Counted from the first letter of the stretch, positions 1 to 8,899 are shown. The stretch is 64,000 bases of DNA from Bacteroidota bacterium (GCA_023418095.1 JAEZDL010000075.1:4679-68678), one strand, 5' to 3'. Program-made: numbers and translations. The notes: a model not told the origin generated them from the letters alone.

Positions 1-144
1 GTAGCGGTAGTACATGCCGGCCGCATCATTTTCGAAGTGGATGGTGTCCCTACAGCAACAGCTCAGGAGGCGCTTCGGCTCGCTGCCCAGAAACTGCCGA
101 TCAAGACCAAGTTCGTTGTCCGTGAAGATTACGACGGCCAATAA
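1..144 (+). CDS. rplP: Ribosomal protein L16, C-terminal part (partial)
   Basis: The window opens inside a reading frame that encodes 47 residues and ends at TAA. The tail, with [15 protein letters not shown] followed by a short acidic end, is that of ribosomal protein L16 of the large subunit, which helps position tRNA near the peptidyl transferase centre. L16 is also the gene expected directly before rpmC in the S10 cluster. The 5' two thirds lie outside the window. The stop is 9 bases before the rpmC start. Confidence 0.93.
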   Translation, partial: VAVVHAGRIIFEVDGVPTATAQEALRLAAQKLPIKTKFVVREDYDGQ

Positions 145-153
145 GATAGTGTC

Positions 154-363
154 ATGAAGAAGAAAGGACTCGAATTGAAGGATCTTACTGTTGCGGAACT
201 GCAGGATAAGCTGCAGGACGAGCGGGGCGCACTTACCAGGTTACGCTTCAATCATACGGTAAGCCCGATCGAAAATCCCATGCAACTGCGTCAGAAGCGT
301 AAGGATGTGGCAAGGATCCTCACCGAGTTGCGCAAGCGTGAGAACAACGTTCAAAGCAAATAG
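154..363 (+). CDS. rpmC: Ribosomal protein L29
   Basis: This 69-residue protein has the L29 pattern: an N-terminal helix ([16 protein letters not shown]) and a second helix ending in the conserved [17 protein letters not shown] segment. L29 sits at the polypeptide exit tunnel of the 50S subunit, next to L23, where SRP and trigger factor dock. Length is typical. It lies between rplP and rpsQ, 4 bases before the rpsQ start, in the universal order. Confidence 0.97.
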   Translation: MKKKGLELKDLTVAELQDKLQDERGALTRLRFNHTVSPIENPMQLRQKRKDVARILTELRKRENNVQSK

Positions 364-367
364 GACC

Positions 368-622
368 ATGGAGCGCAAACTCAGGAAAGAGCGTGTAGGT
401 GTTGTCACCAGCGACAAGATGAACAAGAGCGTGGTGGTCATGGTCGAGCGCCGTGTAATGCACCCGAAATACAGGAAGTTCGTTAGGCTATCCAGCAAAT
501 TCATGGCCCACGACGAGAAGGATGAGGCGCATATCGGTGATACGGTGCGGATCATGGAAACACGTCCCCTGAGCCGTCACAAACGCTGGCGTCTGGTGGA
601 GGTTGTGGAAAGGGCCAAGTAA
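368..622 (+). CDS. rpsQ: Ribosomal protein S17
   Basis: S17 is an early-assembling, 16S rRNA-binding protein of the 30S subunit. The 84-residue product contains the OB-fold signature [18 protein letters not shown] and the downstream HPKY.K motif. The frame is open further upstream to 305, but that part overlaps rpmC and has no family similarity, so the ATG at 368, just after the rpmC stop, is taken as the start. Confidence 0.97.
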   Translation: MERKLRKERVGVVTSDKMNKSVVVMVERRVMHPKYRKFVRLSSKFMAHDEKDEAHIGDTVRIMETRPLSRHKRWRLVEVVERAK

Positions 623-635
623 AAACTCAGCAGCG

Positions 636-1004
636 ATGATCCAACAGGAATCCAGGCTTAACGTAGCAGACAATAGCGGAGCGAAGGAAGTGCTTTGCAT
701 CCGGGTGCTTGGTGGCACGGCCCGCCGATATGCTCGTATCGGTGATACGATCGTGGTCAGCATAAAGCAGGCCATGCCCAATGGAAGCACCAAGAAAGGC
801 ACCGTGCACAAGGCGGTCGTGGTCCGGACTAAAAAGGAGACGCGGCGGAAGGACGGCAGCTACATCCGTTTCGATGATAATGCTGTGGTGCTGCTCGATG
901 CTGCAGGTGAAATGAAGGGGACCCGCATCTTCGGACCTGTTGCCAAGGAGCTGCGCGAGAAGAAGTTCATGAAGATCATTTCCCTCGCACCGGAAGTGCT
1001 CTGA
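636..1004 (+). CDS. rplN: Ribosomal protein L14
   Basis: L14 lies at the subunit interface of the 50S particle and is the docking site of the silencing factor RsfS. The 122-residue product begins [19 protein letters not shown], the family's almost invariant start, and has the standard length. The frame is open to 603 within rpsQ, but the ATG at 636 is the family start, giving 13 bases after the rpsQ stop. Confidence 0.98.
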   Translation: MIQQESRLNVADNSGAKEVLCIRVLGGTARRYARIGDTIVVSIKQAMPNGSTKKGTVHKAVVVRTKKETRRKDGSYIRFDDNAVVLLDAAGEMKGTRIFGPVAKELREKKFMKIISLAPEVL

Positions 1005-1016
1005 ACACACAAGGAG

Positions 1017-1343
1017 ATGCAAAAGAAAACGCATATCAAGAAAGGGGACATGGTCCAGGTGCTTTCCGGGGTGGAACGCTCCAAGAAGGGCCGTGTGCTG
1101 GATGTGGATCGCGATCGGATGGTAGCATTCGTTGAGGGATTGAACATCAATAAGAAACATAGCAAACCCACTACCGCAAAGCCGCAAGGCGGTATCGTGG
1201 AGAAGGAGGGCCCGATCCACATCAGCAACCTGATGCTGATCGACCCAAAGAGCGGAGAACCCACGCGAGTAGGCCGTAAGCTGGATAAGGACGGCCGGCT
1301 CGTGCGCACCAGCAAACGCACCGGAGAGGTGATCAAGTCATGA
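1017..1343 (+). CDS. rplX: Ribosomal protein L24
   Basis: This 108-residue protein has the KOW motif near its N-terminus ([23 protein letters not shown]) and the conserved NINKKHSKP and [12 protein letters not shown] segments of L24. L24 is an assembly initiator of the 50S subunit at the tunnel exit. An AAGGAG stretch abuts the ATG directly, too close to act as a normal Shine-Dalgarno site. The stop overlaps the rplE start (ATGA). Confidence 0.97.
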   Translation: MQKKTHIKKGDMVQVLSGVERSKKGRVLDVDRDRMVAFVEGLNINKKHSKPTTAKPQGGIVEKEGPIHISNLMLIDPKSGEPTRVGRKLDKDGRLVRTSKRTGEVIKS

Positions 1344-1903
1344 GTTACGTACCAAGGCTTCGCGCCAAATACCATGAGGAAGTGGCACCGAAGCTCATGA
1401 AGGAGTTCGGGTACAAGAGCCCGATGCAAGTGCCACGCCTGCAGAAGATCAGCCTGAACCAAGGGTTGGGAAGCGCTGTAGGTGATAAGAAGATCGTTGA
1501 GAGCGCCGTTGCCGAGATGTCCGTCATCGCTGGCCAGAAAGCGGTCCCTACACTTTCCAAGAAGGACATCAGCAATTTCAAATTGCGCAAAGGCATGCCG
1601 ATCGGCGCACGGGTGACCCTTCGTGGTGAGCGCATGTTCGAATTCCTTGACCGATTGATCAGCGTTTCGTTGCCACGAACGAGGGACTTCCGGGGAGTGA
1701 AAGCCAACGGTTTCGATGGAAAAGGAAACTTCACCATGGGCGTGAAGGAACAGATCATCTTCCCGGAGATCGATATCGATAAAGTGAGCCGCCTGCAGGG
1801 TATGGATATCACTTTCGTTACAACAGCCAAGACCGATGAGGAGGCCAAAGCGCTTTTGCGCGAATTGGGTTTCCCCTTCTCGGACAAGAACAAAGAACAG
1901 TAG
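1340..1903 (+). CDS. rplE: Ribosomal protein L5
   Basis: L5 binds 5S rRNA in the central protuberance of the 50S subunit and contacts P-site tRNA. The 187-residue product carries [13 protein letters not shown] near residue 30, a K-rich [16 protein letters not shown] segment and the C-terminal [21 protein letters not shown] motif. Length is normal. It is translationally coupled to rplX by a 4-base ATGA overlap and is followed 3 bases later by rpsN. Confidence 0.98.
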   Translation: MSYVPRLRAKYHEEVAPKLMKEFGYKSPMQVPRLQKISLNQGLGSAVGDKKIVESAVAEMSVIAGQKAVPTLSKKDISNFKLRKGMPIGARVTLRGERMFEFLDRLISVSLPRTRDFRGVKANGFDGKGNFTMGVKEQIIFPEIDIDKVSRLQGMDITFVTTAKTDEEAKALLRELGFPFSDKNKEQ

Positions 1904-1906
1904 AAG

Positions 1907-2176
1907 ATGGCCAAGGAATCCATGAAAGCCCGCGAGCGGAAGCGCGCGAAGATGGTGGAGAAGTATGCTGCCAAACGTGCCGCCTTGAAGGCCGCAGGTG
2001 ATTGGGACGCATTGCAGAAACTTCCAGTGAACGGGAGCGCGGTACGCAAACACAACCGCTGCCAGCTTACCGGACGTCCGCGTGGCTACATGCGTTTGTT
2101 CGGCATATCACGGAACATGTTCCGGCAAATGGCACTGGAGGGTAAGATCCCAGGTGTGACCAAGAGCAGTTGGTAA
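1907..2176 (+). CDS. rpsN: Ribosomal protein S14, long zinc-free form
   Basis: At 89 residues this is the long version of S14 that lacks the CxxC...CxxC zinc knuckle; only a single cysteine is visible ([12 protein letters not shown]). The C-terminal [22 protein letters not shown] is diagnostic. S14 is a late-assembling protein in the 30S head. Together with the zinc-free L36 in this window it means these two positions do not need zinc. Confidence 0.98.
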   Translation: MAKESMKARERKRAKMVEKYAAKRAALKAAGDWDALQKLPVNGSAVRKHNRCQLTGRPRGYMRLFGISRNMFRQMALEGKIPGVTKSSW

Positions 2177-2194
2177 CCAGGAAAGAGAACACAA

Positions 2195-2593
2195 ATGACG
2201 ACCGATCCAATAGCCGATTACCTGACCCGGTTGCGCAATGCGATCCAAGCGCGCAAGAAGGTCGTGGAAGTGCCCGCCAGCAACCTGAAGAAGGATATCA
2301 CGCGGATACTCTACGATAAGGGTTACATCCTGTCCTACAAGATGGAAGAGGATGGAAAACAGGGAAGGATCAAGATCGCTTTGAAATACAACGATCAGAC
2401 CCGCCAGAACGCGATCAAGGAGCTTACAAGGGTAAGCTCACCAGGCCTGCGCAAGTACGCCCATGCCCAGGATCTTCCACGCGTATTGAATGGCCTTGGT
2501 GTCGCGATCATCTCCACCAGCAAGGGCGTGGTAACTGACAAGGAAGCAAGAGCCTTGAACGTAGGTGGCGAAGTGTTGTGCTACGTGAGTTAA
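2195..2593 (+). CDS. rpsH: Ribosomal protein S8
   Basis: S8 binds the central domain of 16S rRNA and in other bacteria represses its own spc operon. The 132-residue protein starts with [16 protein letters not shown], and its C-terminal part contains [26 protein letters not shown], both characteristic. It follows rpsN by 18 bases. I did not find an obvious S8-like regulatory helix in the nearby spacers. Confidence 0.98.
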   Translation: MTTDPIADYLTRLRNAIQARKKVVEVPASNLKKDITRILYDKGYILSYKMEEDGKQGRIKIALKYNDQTRQNAIKELTRVSSPGLRKYAHAQDLPRVLNGLGVAIISTSKGVVTDKEARALNVGGEVLCYVS

Positions 2594-2605
2594 GAAGATA
2601 AGAAG

Positions 2606-3160
2606 ATGTCACGCATAGGAAAAGCACCGATCAATGTACCCAAAGGGGTGCAGATCACGATCAGCGACAAGAACATCGTAACTGTGAAAGGGCCCAAGGG
2701 TACTCTTGAGCAGGCGGTAGATCCCAACATCAGCATGAAACAGGATGATGGGGTCCTTACTGTGGAACGTCCAAGTGATGCCAAGCCACATCGTGCCAAG
2801 CACGGCCTGTACCGTGCTTTGATCGCGAACATGGTACAGGGCGTAAGCGAAGGTTTTGTCGTGCAGCAGGAACTGGTCGGTGTGGGGTATCGCGCGGTCG
2901 CCAAGGGCCAGCAGCTTACGCTTTCGCTCGGTTTTTCGCATACCGTGACCATCGAGCTTCCACCGCAGATCAAAGTATCCGCGGCCCAGGAAAAAGGTAA
3001 GAATCCGATCGTACGTCTGGAATCACCGGATAAGCAACTGATCGGACAAGTAGCGGCCAAACTCCGCTCGTTGCGCAAACCGGAGCCATACAAGGGCAAG
3101 GGTGTACGCTTCGTGGGTGAAGTTGTGCGTCGTAAGGCAGGTAAAGCAGCAGGTAAATAA
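2606..3160 (+). CDS. rplF: Ribosomal protein L6
   Basis: L6 has two similar RNA-binding domains and lies near the sarcin-ricin loop. The 184-residue sequence shows MSRIGKAPI at the start, the [19 protein letters not shown] segment, and the C-terminal signature [14 protein letters not shown]. Length is typical. It sits between rpsH and rplR with short spacers of 12 and 8 bases. Confidence 0.98.
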   Translation: MSRIGKAPINVPKGVQITISDKNIVTVKGPKGTLEQAVDPNISMKQDDGVLTVERPSDAKPHRAKHGLYRALIANMVQGVSEGFVVQQELVGVGYRAVAKGQQLTLSLGFSHTVTIELPPQIKVSAAQEKGKNPIVRLESPDKQLIGQVAAKLRSLRKPEPYKGKGVRFVGEVVRRKAGKAAGK

Positions 3161-3168
3161 GAACAGCC

Positions 3169-3522
3169 ATGGCATTCGATAGGATCGCACGCCGACTCAA
3201 GATCAAGCAGCGGGTACGCAAGAAGGTTCACGGTACGCAGGAACGTCCACGCCTTTCGGTGTATCGGAGCAACACGGGAATGTACGTTCAATTGGTGGAC
3301 GATGAAACCGGACGCACGCTTGTCAGCGCTTCTTCCTTGAAGGAAAAGGCGGCCAATGGAATTCCCAAGATCGAACAAGCGAAGAAGGTCGGGCAAGCGA
3401 TCGCCGAGAAGGCGAAGGCCGCCGGTATCGAAAAGGTCGTTTTCGATCGGAATGGTTATCTGTACCACGGACGAGTTAAAGCACTTGCAGATGCTGCACG
3501 TGAAGCCGGTCTCAACTTTTGA
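3169..3522 (+). CDS. rplR: Ribosomal protein L18
   Basis: L18 binds 5S rRNA with L5. The 117-residue protein has the basic N-terminus and the [21 protein letters not shown] segment, and ends in [28 protein letters not shown], the family signature. It lies between rplF and rpsE in the standard spc order. Confidence 0.98.
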   Translation: MAFDRIARRLKIKQRVRKKVHGTQERPRLSVYRSNTGMYVQLVDDETGRTLVSASSLKEKAANGIPKIEQAKKVGQAIAEKAKAAGIEKVVFDRNGYLYHGRVKALADAAREAGLNF

Positions 3523-3534
3523 TCACAATAGCTG

Positions 3535-4053
3535 ATGTCTGAAACGAACAATAAGAAGGTCAAGAGCAGCGATCTCGAGCTGAAGGATAAGCTGGTAGCT
3601 CTCAACCGCGTAACGAAGGTGACCAAAGGTGGCCGTACCTTCACTTTCGCAGCCATTGTGGTGGTAGGCAACGAGAACGGTGTCGTAGGGCATGGTCTCG
3701 GCAAGGCCAAGGAGGTGCAAGAGGCGATCGCCAAGGGGATCGACGATGCGAAGAAGAACCTGGTGAAGGTTCCAGTACTGAAAGGTACGATCCCGCATCC
3801 GCAGGAAGGTAAGTTCGCTGGCGCCCAGGTATTCCTCAAGCCAGCGGCACATGGTACCGGTGTGATCGCCGGTGGTGCGATGCGTGCGGTGCTCGAGTCC
3901 GTGGGTATCACCGATGTACTCGCCAAGAGCAAGGGTAGCAGCAATCCCCACAACGTGGTGAAGGCGACCATCGAAGCACTCGTAAGCTTGCGCGATGCGA
4001 ACGCAGTGGCCAGGCAGCGCGGAGTGAAACTGGATAAGGTTTTCAACGGATAA
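3535..4053 (+). CDS. rpsE: Ribosomal protein S5
   Basis: S5 contributes to decoding accuracy and mRNA unwinding in the 30S subunit. The 172-residue product contains the N-terminal double-stranded RNA-binding-like domain ([19 protein letters not shown]) and the C-terminal motif ending [22 protein letters not shown]. Its first dozen residues ([12 protein letters not shown]) are a variable charged extension. The next gene, rpmD, follows after a 36-base spacer containing a hairpin. Confidence 0.98.
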   Translation: MSETNNKKVKSSDLELKDKLVALNRVTKVTKGGRTFTFAAIVVVGNENGVVGHGLGKAKEVQEAIAKGIDDAKKNLVKVPVLKGTIPHPQEGKFAGAQVFLKPAAHGTGVIAGGAMRAVLESVGITDVLAKSKGSSNPHNVVKATIEALVSLRDANAVARQRGVKLDKVFNG

Positions 4054-4063
4054 GTAGAATAAG

Positions 4064-4082
4064 GTTCCGATATTCGCGGAAC
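4064..4082 (+). promoter_or_regulatory. Stem-loop in rpsE-rpmD spacer
   Basis: GTTCCG (4064-4069) pairs with CGGAAC (4077-4082) around a 7-base loop, 7 bases before the rpmD ATG. There is no T-tract, so it is not a classic terminator. A role in mRNA processing or translation initiation of rpmD is possible but is inference. Confidence 0.35.
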
Positions 4083-4089
4083 GAAGACC

Positions 4090-4269
4090 ATGAGCAAGCT
4101 GATCATAACACAAACTCGCAGCCAGATCAAGTGTCCCAAGCGTCAGAAGGACACCTTGAAAGCCTTGGGACTTGGCCGCATCGGCAAACGGGCTGAAGTG
4201 GAGGGTACGCCGCAGATCCGCGGCATGGTTGAAAAGGTGCACCATTTGGTGACCGTACAGGACGCTTGA
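4090..4269 (+). CDS. rpmD: Ribosomal protein L30
   Basis: A short ATG frame of 59 residues encodes L30: it opens with a KLIITQTRSQIKCPKRQK strand-helix and contains LGLGRIGKRAEVEGTPQIRGMV, the family hallmark. L30 is a small surface protein of the 50S subunit. Size and position between rpsE and rplO are as expected. Confidence 0.97.
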   Translation: MSKLIITQTRSQIKCPKRQKDTLKALGLGRIGKRAEVEGTPQIRGMVEKVHHLVTVQDA

Positions 4270-4288
4270 TATATAGAAGAACAAGACG

Positions 4289-4762
4289 ATGGATCTGAGC
4301 AGACTCAAACCGGCTGAAGGAGCCACCAAGAAAGAGAAACGGATCGGCCGCGGCGAAGGCAGTGGTCGTGGTGGCACCTCCACGCGCGGTCATAAAGGTG
4401 CGCAATCGCGTGCTGGTTACAGCCGTAAGCGTGGTTTCGAAGGCGGGCAGATGCCATTGGTGCGCCGCGTTCCGAAATTCGGCTTCACGAACCCAACCCG
4501 GGTCGAATACAAAGGGATCAACCTCGATACTCTTCAAAGCTTGGCCGATTCCCAAAGCTTGAGATCGATCAATCCTGAAGTACTCTACACCAATGGCTTG
4601 ATCGCTAAGAATGATAAGCTGAAGGTGCTGGGCCGGGGGGATCTGAAGTCGGCGATCGATATCGAGGCACATGCTTTCAGTGCAAACGCCAAAAGCGCTA
4701 TCGAGAAGGCTGGCGGAAAAGCCCTTACGATCGCACGCAAAGAGGATAAGTCGGATCAGTAG
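4289..4762 (+). CDS. rplO: Ribosomal protein L15
   Basis: L15 organises 23S rRNA in the 50S subunit during late assembly. The 157-residue protein has the Gly/Arg-rich N-terminal extension (RIGRGEGSGRGGTSTRGHKG), the FEGGQMPLVRRVPKFGF motif, and a globular C-terminal domain ending in a short charged tail. It is immediately upstream of secY, as in most bacteria, with a 21-base spacer. Confidence 0.98.
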   Translation: MDLSRLKPAEGATKKEKRIGRGEGSGRGGTSTRGHKGAQSRAGYSRKRGFEGGQMPLVRRVPKFGFTNPTRVEYKGINLDTLQSLADSQSLRSINPEVLYTNGLIAKNDKLKVLGRGDLKSAIDIEAHAFSANAKSAIEKAGGKALTIARKEDKSDQ

Positions 4763-4783
4763 GAACCGAAGTAGACAAAAGGA

Positions 4784-6118
4784 ATGAAGAACCTGATCGA
4801 CACGATCAAGAACATCTGGCGGATCGAGGAACTGCGTAACCGCATCCTGATTACGTTGGGTCTGCTGCTGGTGTACCGCATCGGGAGCTTCATCGTATTG
4901 CCCGGTGTGGACAGTGCCAGGCTTTCATCCGATCCAACCGGTGGCGGAGGTATCGTGGAGATCCTTGCGATCTTCACCGGTGGCGCCTTCACCCGTGCTT
5001 CCATCTTCGCACTGGGGATCATGCCCTACATCTCGGCCTCCATCATCATGCAGCTCATGGGCATCGCTGTACCTACCGTACAGAAGATGCAACGGGAGGA
5101 GAGTGGGCGTCGCAAGATCAATCAATGGACCAGGTACCTTACGATCCTGATCTGTGTGTTCCAGGCTCCAAGTTATATCCTGGCCACTATCGAACCTGAA
5201 GCCCGGCCCGACAGTCAGTTCTGGCTCGCTACGAGCATTGTGATCCTGACGGCTTCCACCTTGTTCGTGATGTGGCTCGGTGAGCGCATTACCGAGCGTG
5301 GTCTCGGGAACGGTATTTCCTTGATCATCATGATCGGTATCCTGGCCCAGTTCCCGCAATCATTCGCGCAGGAGGTCGTGGGCCGCATGGGTCCCGGAGG
5401 TGGCGGTCTGGTGCTGCTGCTCGTGGAAGTGGTGATCTGGGTTCTGATCATTGCCGGATGCATCCTTTTGGTACAGGGCACCCGACGGATCCCGGTTCAA
5501 TTCGCGAAACGTGTACAGGGGAACAAACAGTACGGTGGAGTTCGCAATTACATTCCATTGAAAGTGAACGCCGCTGGTGTGATGCCGATCATCTTTGCAC
5601 AAGCCATCGTGTTGGTGCCGATGTATCTGGCGCAGGCTCCCTGGTGGGGAGATGCACCTCCGGACTTTCTGGTGAGCATGGCCAACAGCCAGGGCTTTTT
5701 CTACAACTTCACGCTTTTTCTGATGGTGGTCCTCTTCACGTACTTCTATACGGCCATCACAGTGAATCCGAACCAGCTCGCCGATGACATGAAGCGGAAC
5801 GGTGGATTCATTCCAGGTGTGAAGCCTGGCAAACAGACCGCTGGTCATATCGATGAACTTCTTTCGCGGATCACGTTGCCTGGTGCGATCTTCCTGGGTC
5901 TCGTAGCGATCATGCCGGCATTTGCAGTGATGTTCGGTATTAAGCAGGGTTTTGCACAGTTCTTCGGTGGAACTTCATTGTTGATCATGGTGGGTGTATT
6001 GTTGGATACACTGCAGCAGATCGAGAGCCACCTGCTCATGCGGCATTACGATGGTTTGATGAAATCCGGCCGGATCAAGGGAAGATCTGGTGGAGCTGCC
6101 TACGGCATGGCCGGTTAA
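4784..6118 (+). CDS. secY: Preprotein translocase subunit SecY
   Basis: SecY is the channel of the Sec translocase in the inner membrane, which passes unfolded proteins to the periplasm and inserts membrane proteins. The 444-residue protein is at the family's normal length, with ten predicted membrane helices. Recognisable parts are RIGSFIVLPGVD after the first helix, GIMPYISASIIMQL near residue 85, LGERITERGLGNGISL around residue 165, and NPNQLADDMKRNGGFIPGVKPG in the large C-terminal cytosolic loop region. Many products here (lipoproteins, barrels, T9SS cargo) must pass through it. No adk gene follows; map comes next after 5 bases. Confidence 0.99.
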   Translation: MKNLIDTIKNIWRIEELRNRILITLGLLLVYRIGSFIVLPGVDSARLSSDPTGGGGIVEILAIFTGGAFTRASIFALGIMPYISASIIMQLMGIAVPTVQKMQREESGRRKINQWTRYLTILICVFQAPSYILATIEPEARPDSQFWLATSIVILTASTLFVMWLGERITERGLGNGISLIIMIGILAQFPQSFAQEVVGRMGPGGGGLVLLLVEVVIWVLIIAGCILLVQGTRRIPVQFAKRVQGNKQYGGVRNYIPLKVNAAGVMPIIFAQAIVLVPMYLAQAPWWGDAPPDFLVSMANSQGFFYNFTLFLMVVLFTYFYTAITVNPNQLADDMKRNGGFIPGVKPGKQTAGHIDELLSRITLPGAIFLGLVAIMPAFAVMFGIKQGFAQFFGGTSLLIMVGVLLDTLQQIESHLLMRHYDGLMKSGRIKGRSGGAAYGMAG

Positions 6119-6123
6119 GGCGC

Positions 6124-6951
6124 ATGGGCAGGACGGTGAACGTATTGAGCGACGAAGAAGTCGCATTGTTGAAGGAAAGTTCTTTACTTGTTGGAAGGAC
6201 CTTGGCAGAAGTCGCCAGAATGATCGCCCCAGGCGTTACTACCGCCCACCTCGATCGCATGGCCGAAGAGTTCATAAGGGACAATGGCGCCATTCCTGGA
6301 TTCAAGGGATTGTACGGATGCCCTTCGACCTTGCTGATCAGTGTGAACGAACAGGTGGTACACGGTCTTCCTGGGGCAAGAGCTCTCAAGGAAGGTGATA
6401 TCGCCAGCGTGGATTGTGGCGTGCTGATGAACGGCCTTTATGGTGATAGCGCCTACACGTTCATGGTCGGTGATGTGCCGGATGAAGTGAAACGGTTGCT
6501 CCAGGTGACGCGGGAGTGTCTTGATCGGGCGATCGAGCAGGCGGTGGAGGGCAACAGGATCGGCGATATCGGTGCAGCAGTTCAGGAACATGCGGAAAGC
6601 AACGGTTACGGAGTTGTACGCGAACTGGTGGGTCACGGAGTGGGAAGAAAGCTTCATGAACCTCCCGAAGTGCCCAATTATGGTCGCCGCGGGCACGGTG
6701 TGAAGCTCCGATCCGGAATGGTGCTGGCGATCGAACCCATGATCAATATGGGTAAAAAGGAAGTGCGGCAATTGGAGGATGGCTGGACCGTGGTGACACG
6801 CGATGGAAAGCCCAGTGCTCATTTTGAGCATAATGTAGTCGTACGGCCGGGCAAGGCAGAGGTCCTTTCAACGTTCAGTTACATCCATGATGTACTGAAG
6901 GCGAAGGGTGAAAATGTGTTGAGGGCGACCTCTTCGCATGCAACAGAATAG
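6124..6951 (+). CDS. map: Methionine aminopeptidase, type I
   Basis: The enzyme removes the initiator methionine from nascent proteins using a dinuclear metal site. The 275-residue product has the five-ligand pita-bread fold in order: Asp in SVDCGVLMNGLYGDSAYTF (both aspartates), His in GHGVGRKLHEPPEVPNYG, Glu in MVLAIEPMIN, and Glu in AHFEHNVVV. No N-terminal zinc-finger extension is present, so it is the simple bacterial form. About 20 extra residues follow the usual end of the catalytic domain. It lies between secY and infA, a common arrangement. Confidence 0.97.
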   Translation: MGRTVNVLSDEEVALLKESSLLVGRTLAEVARMIAPGVTTAHLDRMAEEFIRDNGAIPGFKGLYGCPSTLLISVNEQVVHGLPGARALKEGDIASVDCGVLMNGLYGDSAYTFMVGDVPDEVKRLLQVTRECLDRAIEQAVEGNRIGDIGAAVQEHAESNGYGVVRELVGHGVGRKLHEPPEVPNYGRRGHGVKLRSGMVLAIEPMINMGKKEVRQLEDGWTVVTRDGKPSAHFEHNVVVRPGKAEVLSTFSYIHDVLKAKGENVLRATSSHATE

Positions 6952-6957
6952 GAACAC

Positions 6958-6976
6958 GGAATGAGCGTTTCATTCC
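6958..6976 (+). promoter_or_regulatory. Perfect 7-bp stem-loop between map and infA
   Basis: GGAATGA (6958-6964) and TCATTCC (6970-6976) form a perfect stem with loop GCGTT in the 61-base map-infA spacer. A purine-rich stretch leads from it to the infA ATG. There is no T-tract; processing or attenuation of the downstream message is speculative. Confidence 0.4.
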
Positions 6977-7012
6977 ATTGACGATAGAACGAAAAGAACG
7001 GAAGGAAGAAGG

Positions 7013-7234
7013 ATGAGTAAAACTGGAACGATCGAGCAGGACGGCGTTATCAAGGAAGCGCTGAGCAATGCCATGTTCCGGGTGGAGCTTGAGAACGGCC
7101 ACGTGATCGTTGCCCACATTTCAGGCAAGATGCGGATGCACTACATCCGGATCCTGCCTGGGGACAAAGTGAAAGTGGAAATGAGCCCGTACGATCTGAG
7201 CAAAGGACGCATCACCTTCCGATACAAGAGCTAA
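7013..7234 (+). CDS. infA: Translation initiation factor IF-1
   Basis: IF-1 is a single OB-fold protein that occupies the ribosomal A site during initiation. The 73-residue sequence shows the typical [20 protein letters not shown] opening, the [16 protein letters not shown] core and the ending ITFRYKS. Length is standard. It precedes rpmJ by 14 bases; infA-rpmJ-rpsM is the common order. Confidence 0.98.
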   Translation: MSKTGTIEQDGVIKEALSNAMFRVELENGHVIVAHISGKMRMHYIRILPGDKVKVEMSPYDLSKGRITFRYKS

Positions 7235-7248
7235 GACAACAGAAGATC

Positions 7249-7365
7249 ATGAAGGTCAGGGCCTCACTCAAGAAGCGTTCAGCGGATTGCAAGATCGTTC
7301 GCCGCAAAGGACGCTTGTACATCATCAACAAGAAGAACCCGAAGTTCAAGCAGCGTCAAGGCTGA
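7249..7365 (+). CDS. rpmJ: Ribosomal protein L36, zinc-free form
   Basis: A 38-residue ATG frame that begins [21 protein letters not shown] and ends NPKFKQRQG is L36, the smallest 50S protein. The zinc-binding Cys/His set of classical L36 is reduced to one cysteine (residue 14), so this is the zinc-independent version. It lies between infA and rpsM. Confidence 0.97.
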   Translation: MKVRASLKKRSADCKIVRRKGRLYIINKKNPKFKQRQG

Positions 7366-7380
7366 TAATCGTTAGAGCAC

Positions 7381-7758
7381 ATGGCACGTATCGCAGGCAT
7401 AGACCTACCCAAGAACAAGCGCGGCTCCATCGGCCTCACCTACATCTATGGCATTGGCCGTAGTCAGGCATTGGAGATCCTTACAAAGGCCGAGGTCGAT
7501 CCAGACACCAAGGTTGATGACTGGACCGATGAGGAGCAAGCGCGGATCCGCCAATACATCAACGAGAACGTAAAGGTCGAGGGTGCTCTTCGTAGTGAAG
7601 TGCAGCTCAGCATCAAGCGGTTGATGGACATCGGTAGCTACCGCGGTCTTCGCCACCGTGCCGGTCTGCCGTTGCGCGGCCAGCGCACCCGTACCAATGC
7701 GCGTACACGCAAAGGCAAGCGGAAGACCGTTGCCAATAAGAAGAAAGCGACCAAGTAA
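7381..7758 (+). CDS. rpsM: Ribosomal protein S13
   Basis: S13 is in the 30S head and bridges to the 50S subunit. The 125-residue product has [25 protein letters not shown] at the start, [27 protein letters not shown] in the middle, and [21 protein letters not shown] at the basic tail that reaches the P-site tRNA. It is the first gene of the alpha-cluster block. Confidence 0.98.
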   Translation: MARIAGIDLPKNKRGSIGLTYIYGIGRSQALEILTKAEVDPDTKVDDWTDEEQARIRQYINENVKVEGALRSEVQLSIKRLMDIGSYRGLRHRAGLPLRGQRTRTNARTRKGKRKTVANKKKATK

Positions 7759-7766
7759 AGAGGGGT

Positions 7767-7797
7767 GATTCCGGGCATGCTGAGTGCTCCGGGGATC
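7767..7797 (+). promoter_or_regulatory. Strong stem-loop between rpsM and rpsK
   Basis: In the 61-base spacer GATTCCGGGCA (7767-7777) can pair with TGCTCCGGGGATC (7785-7797), with G-T wobbles and one or two bulged bases, around a TGCTGAG loop. It precedes the rpsK ATG (7820) by 22 bases. The position inside the alpha cluster makes a ribosomal-protein regulatory site conceivable; this is inference from structure only. Confidence 0.4.
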
Positions 7798-7819
7798 TAC
7801 TCATGATCAACTCAAGACA

Positions 7820-8221
7820 ATGGCAAAGCAAGAGCAGAAAGGAGGCGGCAAGAAAAAGAAGAAGAACGTTGTAGTGGAAGCCTATGGCCAAGCCCACATA
7901 CAGGCAACGTTCAACAATCTTATCATTTCCCTCACGAACAACAAGGGTGAAGTGATCAGCTGGTCCTCCTCCGGGAAGCAAGGCTTCCGCGGCAGTAAGA
8001 AGAACACGCCATACGCAGGACAGGTGAGCGCCGAAGAGGCCGCTCGTGAAGCCCATGAACTGGGCCTGCGTAAAGTGAAGGTGTTCGTGAAAGGTCCCGG
8101 ATCGGGCCGCGAAAGCGCCATCCGCGCACTGCACAATAGCGGTGTGGAAGTGACCGAGATCATGGACATCACCCCAATGCCTCACAACGGCTGCCGTCCA
8201 CCTAAAAAGCGCCGCGTTTGA
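7820..8221 (+). CDS. rpsK: Ribosomal protein S11
   Basis: S11 forms part of the 30S platform that holds mRNA in the exit channel. From the ATG at 7820 the protein is 133 residues: a Lys/Gly-rich N-terminal tail, then [28 protein letters not shown], and the C-terminal [16 protein letters not shown] signature. A GTG at 7784 would add 12 residues lying in the hairpin region; the ATG fits the family better. Confidence 0.97.
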   Translation: MAKQEQKGGGKKKKKNVVVEAYGQAHIQATFNNLIISLTNNKGEVISWSSSGKQGFRGSKKNTPYAGQVSAEEAAREAHELGLRKVKVFVKGPGSGRESAIRALHNSGVEVTEIMDITPMPHNGCRPPKKRRV

Positions 8222-8231
8222 TCAACCGTAG

Positions 8232-8275
8232 GAGCGTATGGACGTACGCTCTGTTGTTGGTGCGTTGAGCGCACC
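8232..8275 (+). promoter_or_regulatory. Two tandem stem-loops upstream of rpsD
   Basis: Within the 69-base rpsK-rpsD spacer GAGCGTA (8232-8238) pairs with TACGCTC (8245-8251), and GGTGCG (8259-8264) pairs with CGCACC (8270-8275). Both stems are perfect and lie 15 to 60 bases before the rpsD ATG (8291). S4, the rpsD product, autoregulates its own operon through mRNA structures in several bacteria, so an S4-binding leader is a reasonable hypothesis, not a demonstrated one. Confidence 0.45.
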
Positions 8276-8290
8276 CAAAAGAGAAAAAGA

Positions 8291-8899
8291 ATGGCACGTT
8301 ACACAGGACCCAAGACCCGGATCGCCCGGAAATTCAAGGAAGCGATCTACGGCCCGGATAAGTGGATGGAGCGCAAGCCCCACAGCCCCGGTCAACATGG
8401 ACCCAATGCCCGCCGGCGCAAGAAGGAGAGCGAATATGCGATCCAACTTCGTGAAAAGCAGAAGGCGAAATACACCTACGGCATCCTCGAGCGCCAGTTC
8501 GAGAAGATGTACGAGCTCGCTTCCAGCAAGCGCGGGATCACCGGCGAGGTGCTCCTTCAACTTTGTGAAGCGCGTTTGGACAACACGGTATTCCGTCTGG
8601 GTATCGCTCCAACGCGCCGTGCCGCCCGCCAGCTGGTGAGCCATGGCCACATCACCGTTGATGGCCAGCCGGTGAACATCCCCAGCTACAACATCCGCCC
8701 TGGACAAACGATCGCGGTTCGTGAGAAGAGCCGCTCGTTGGAAGCGATCACGAACAGTGTTTCAGTGAACAGTGCGCGATACGATTGGTTGGAATGGAAC
8801 CCGACCACACTGGCTGGAAAGTTCATCAACATGCCCGAGCGTGCGCAGATCCCGGAGAACATCCGTGAGCAGCTGATCGTGGAATTGTATTCGAAGTAA
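8291..8899 (+). CDS. rpsD: Ribosomal protein S4
   Basis: S4 nucleates 30S assembly and shapes the mRNA entry channel. The 202-residue protein has the N-terminal domain ending in [20 protein letters not shown], then the S4 RNA-binding domain ([28 protein letters not shown]), and the C-terminal [22 protein letters not shown]. No zinc knuckle is seen at the N-terminus. It has its own spacer hairpins and is followed by rpoA. Confidence 0.98.
   Translation: MARYTGPKTRIARKFKEAIYGPDKWMERKPHSPGQHGPNARRRKKESEYAIQLREKQKAKYTYGILERQFEKMYELASSKRGITGEVLLQLCEARLDNTVFRLGIAPTRRAARQLVSHGHITVDGQPVNIPSYNIRPGQTIAVREKSRSLEAITNSVSVNSARYDWLEWNPTTLAGKFINMPERAQIPENIREQLIVELYSK

Noticed and set aside
860..2053. Long open frame on the minus strand opposite rplX-rplE-rpsN (397 codons)
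   Set aside because: It lies antisense to conserved ribosomal protein genes and its product has no recognisable domain; it is a codon-usage shadow.
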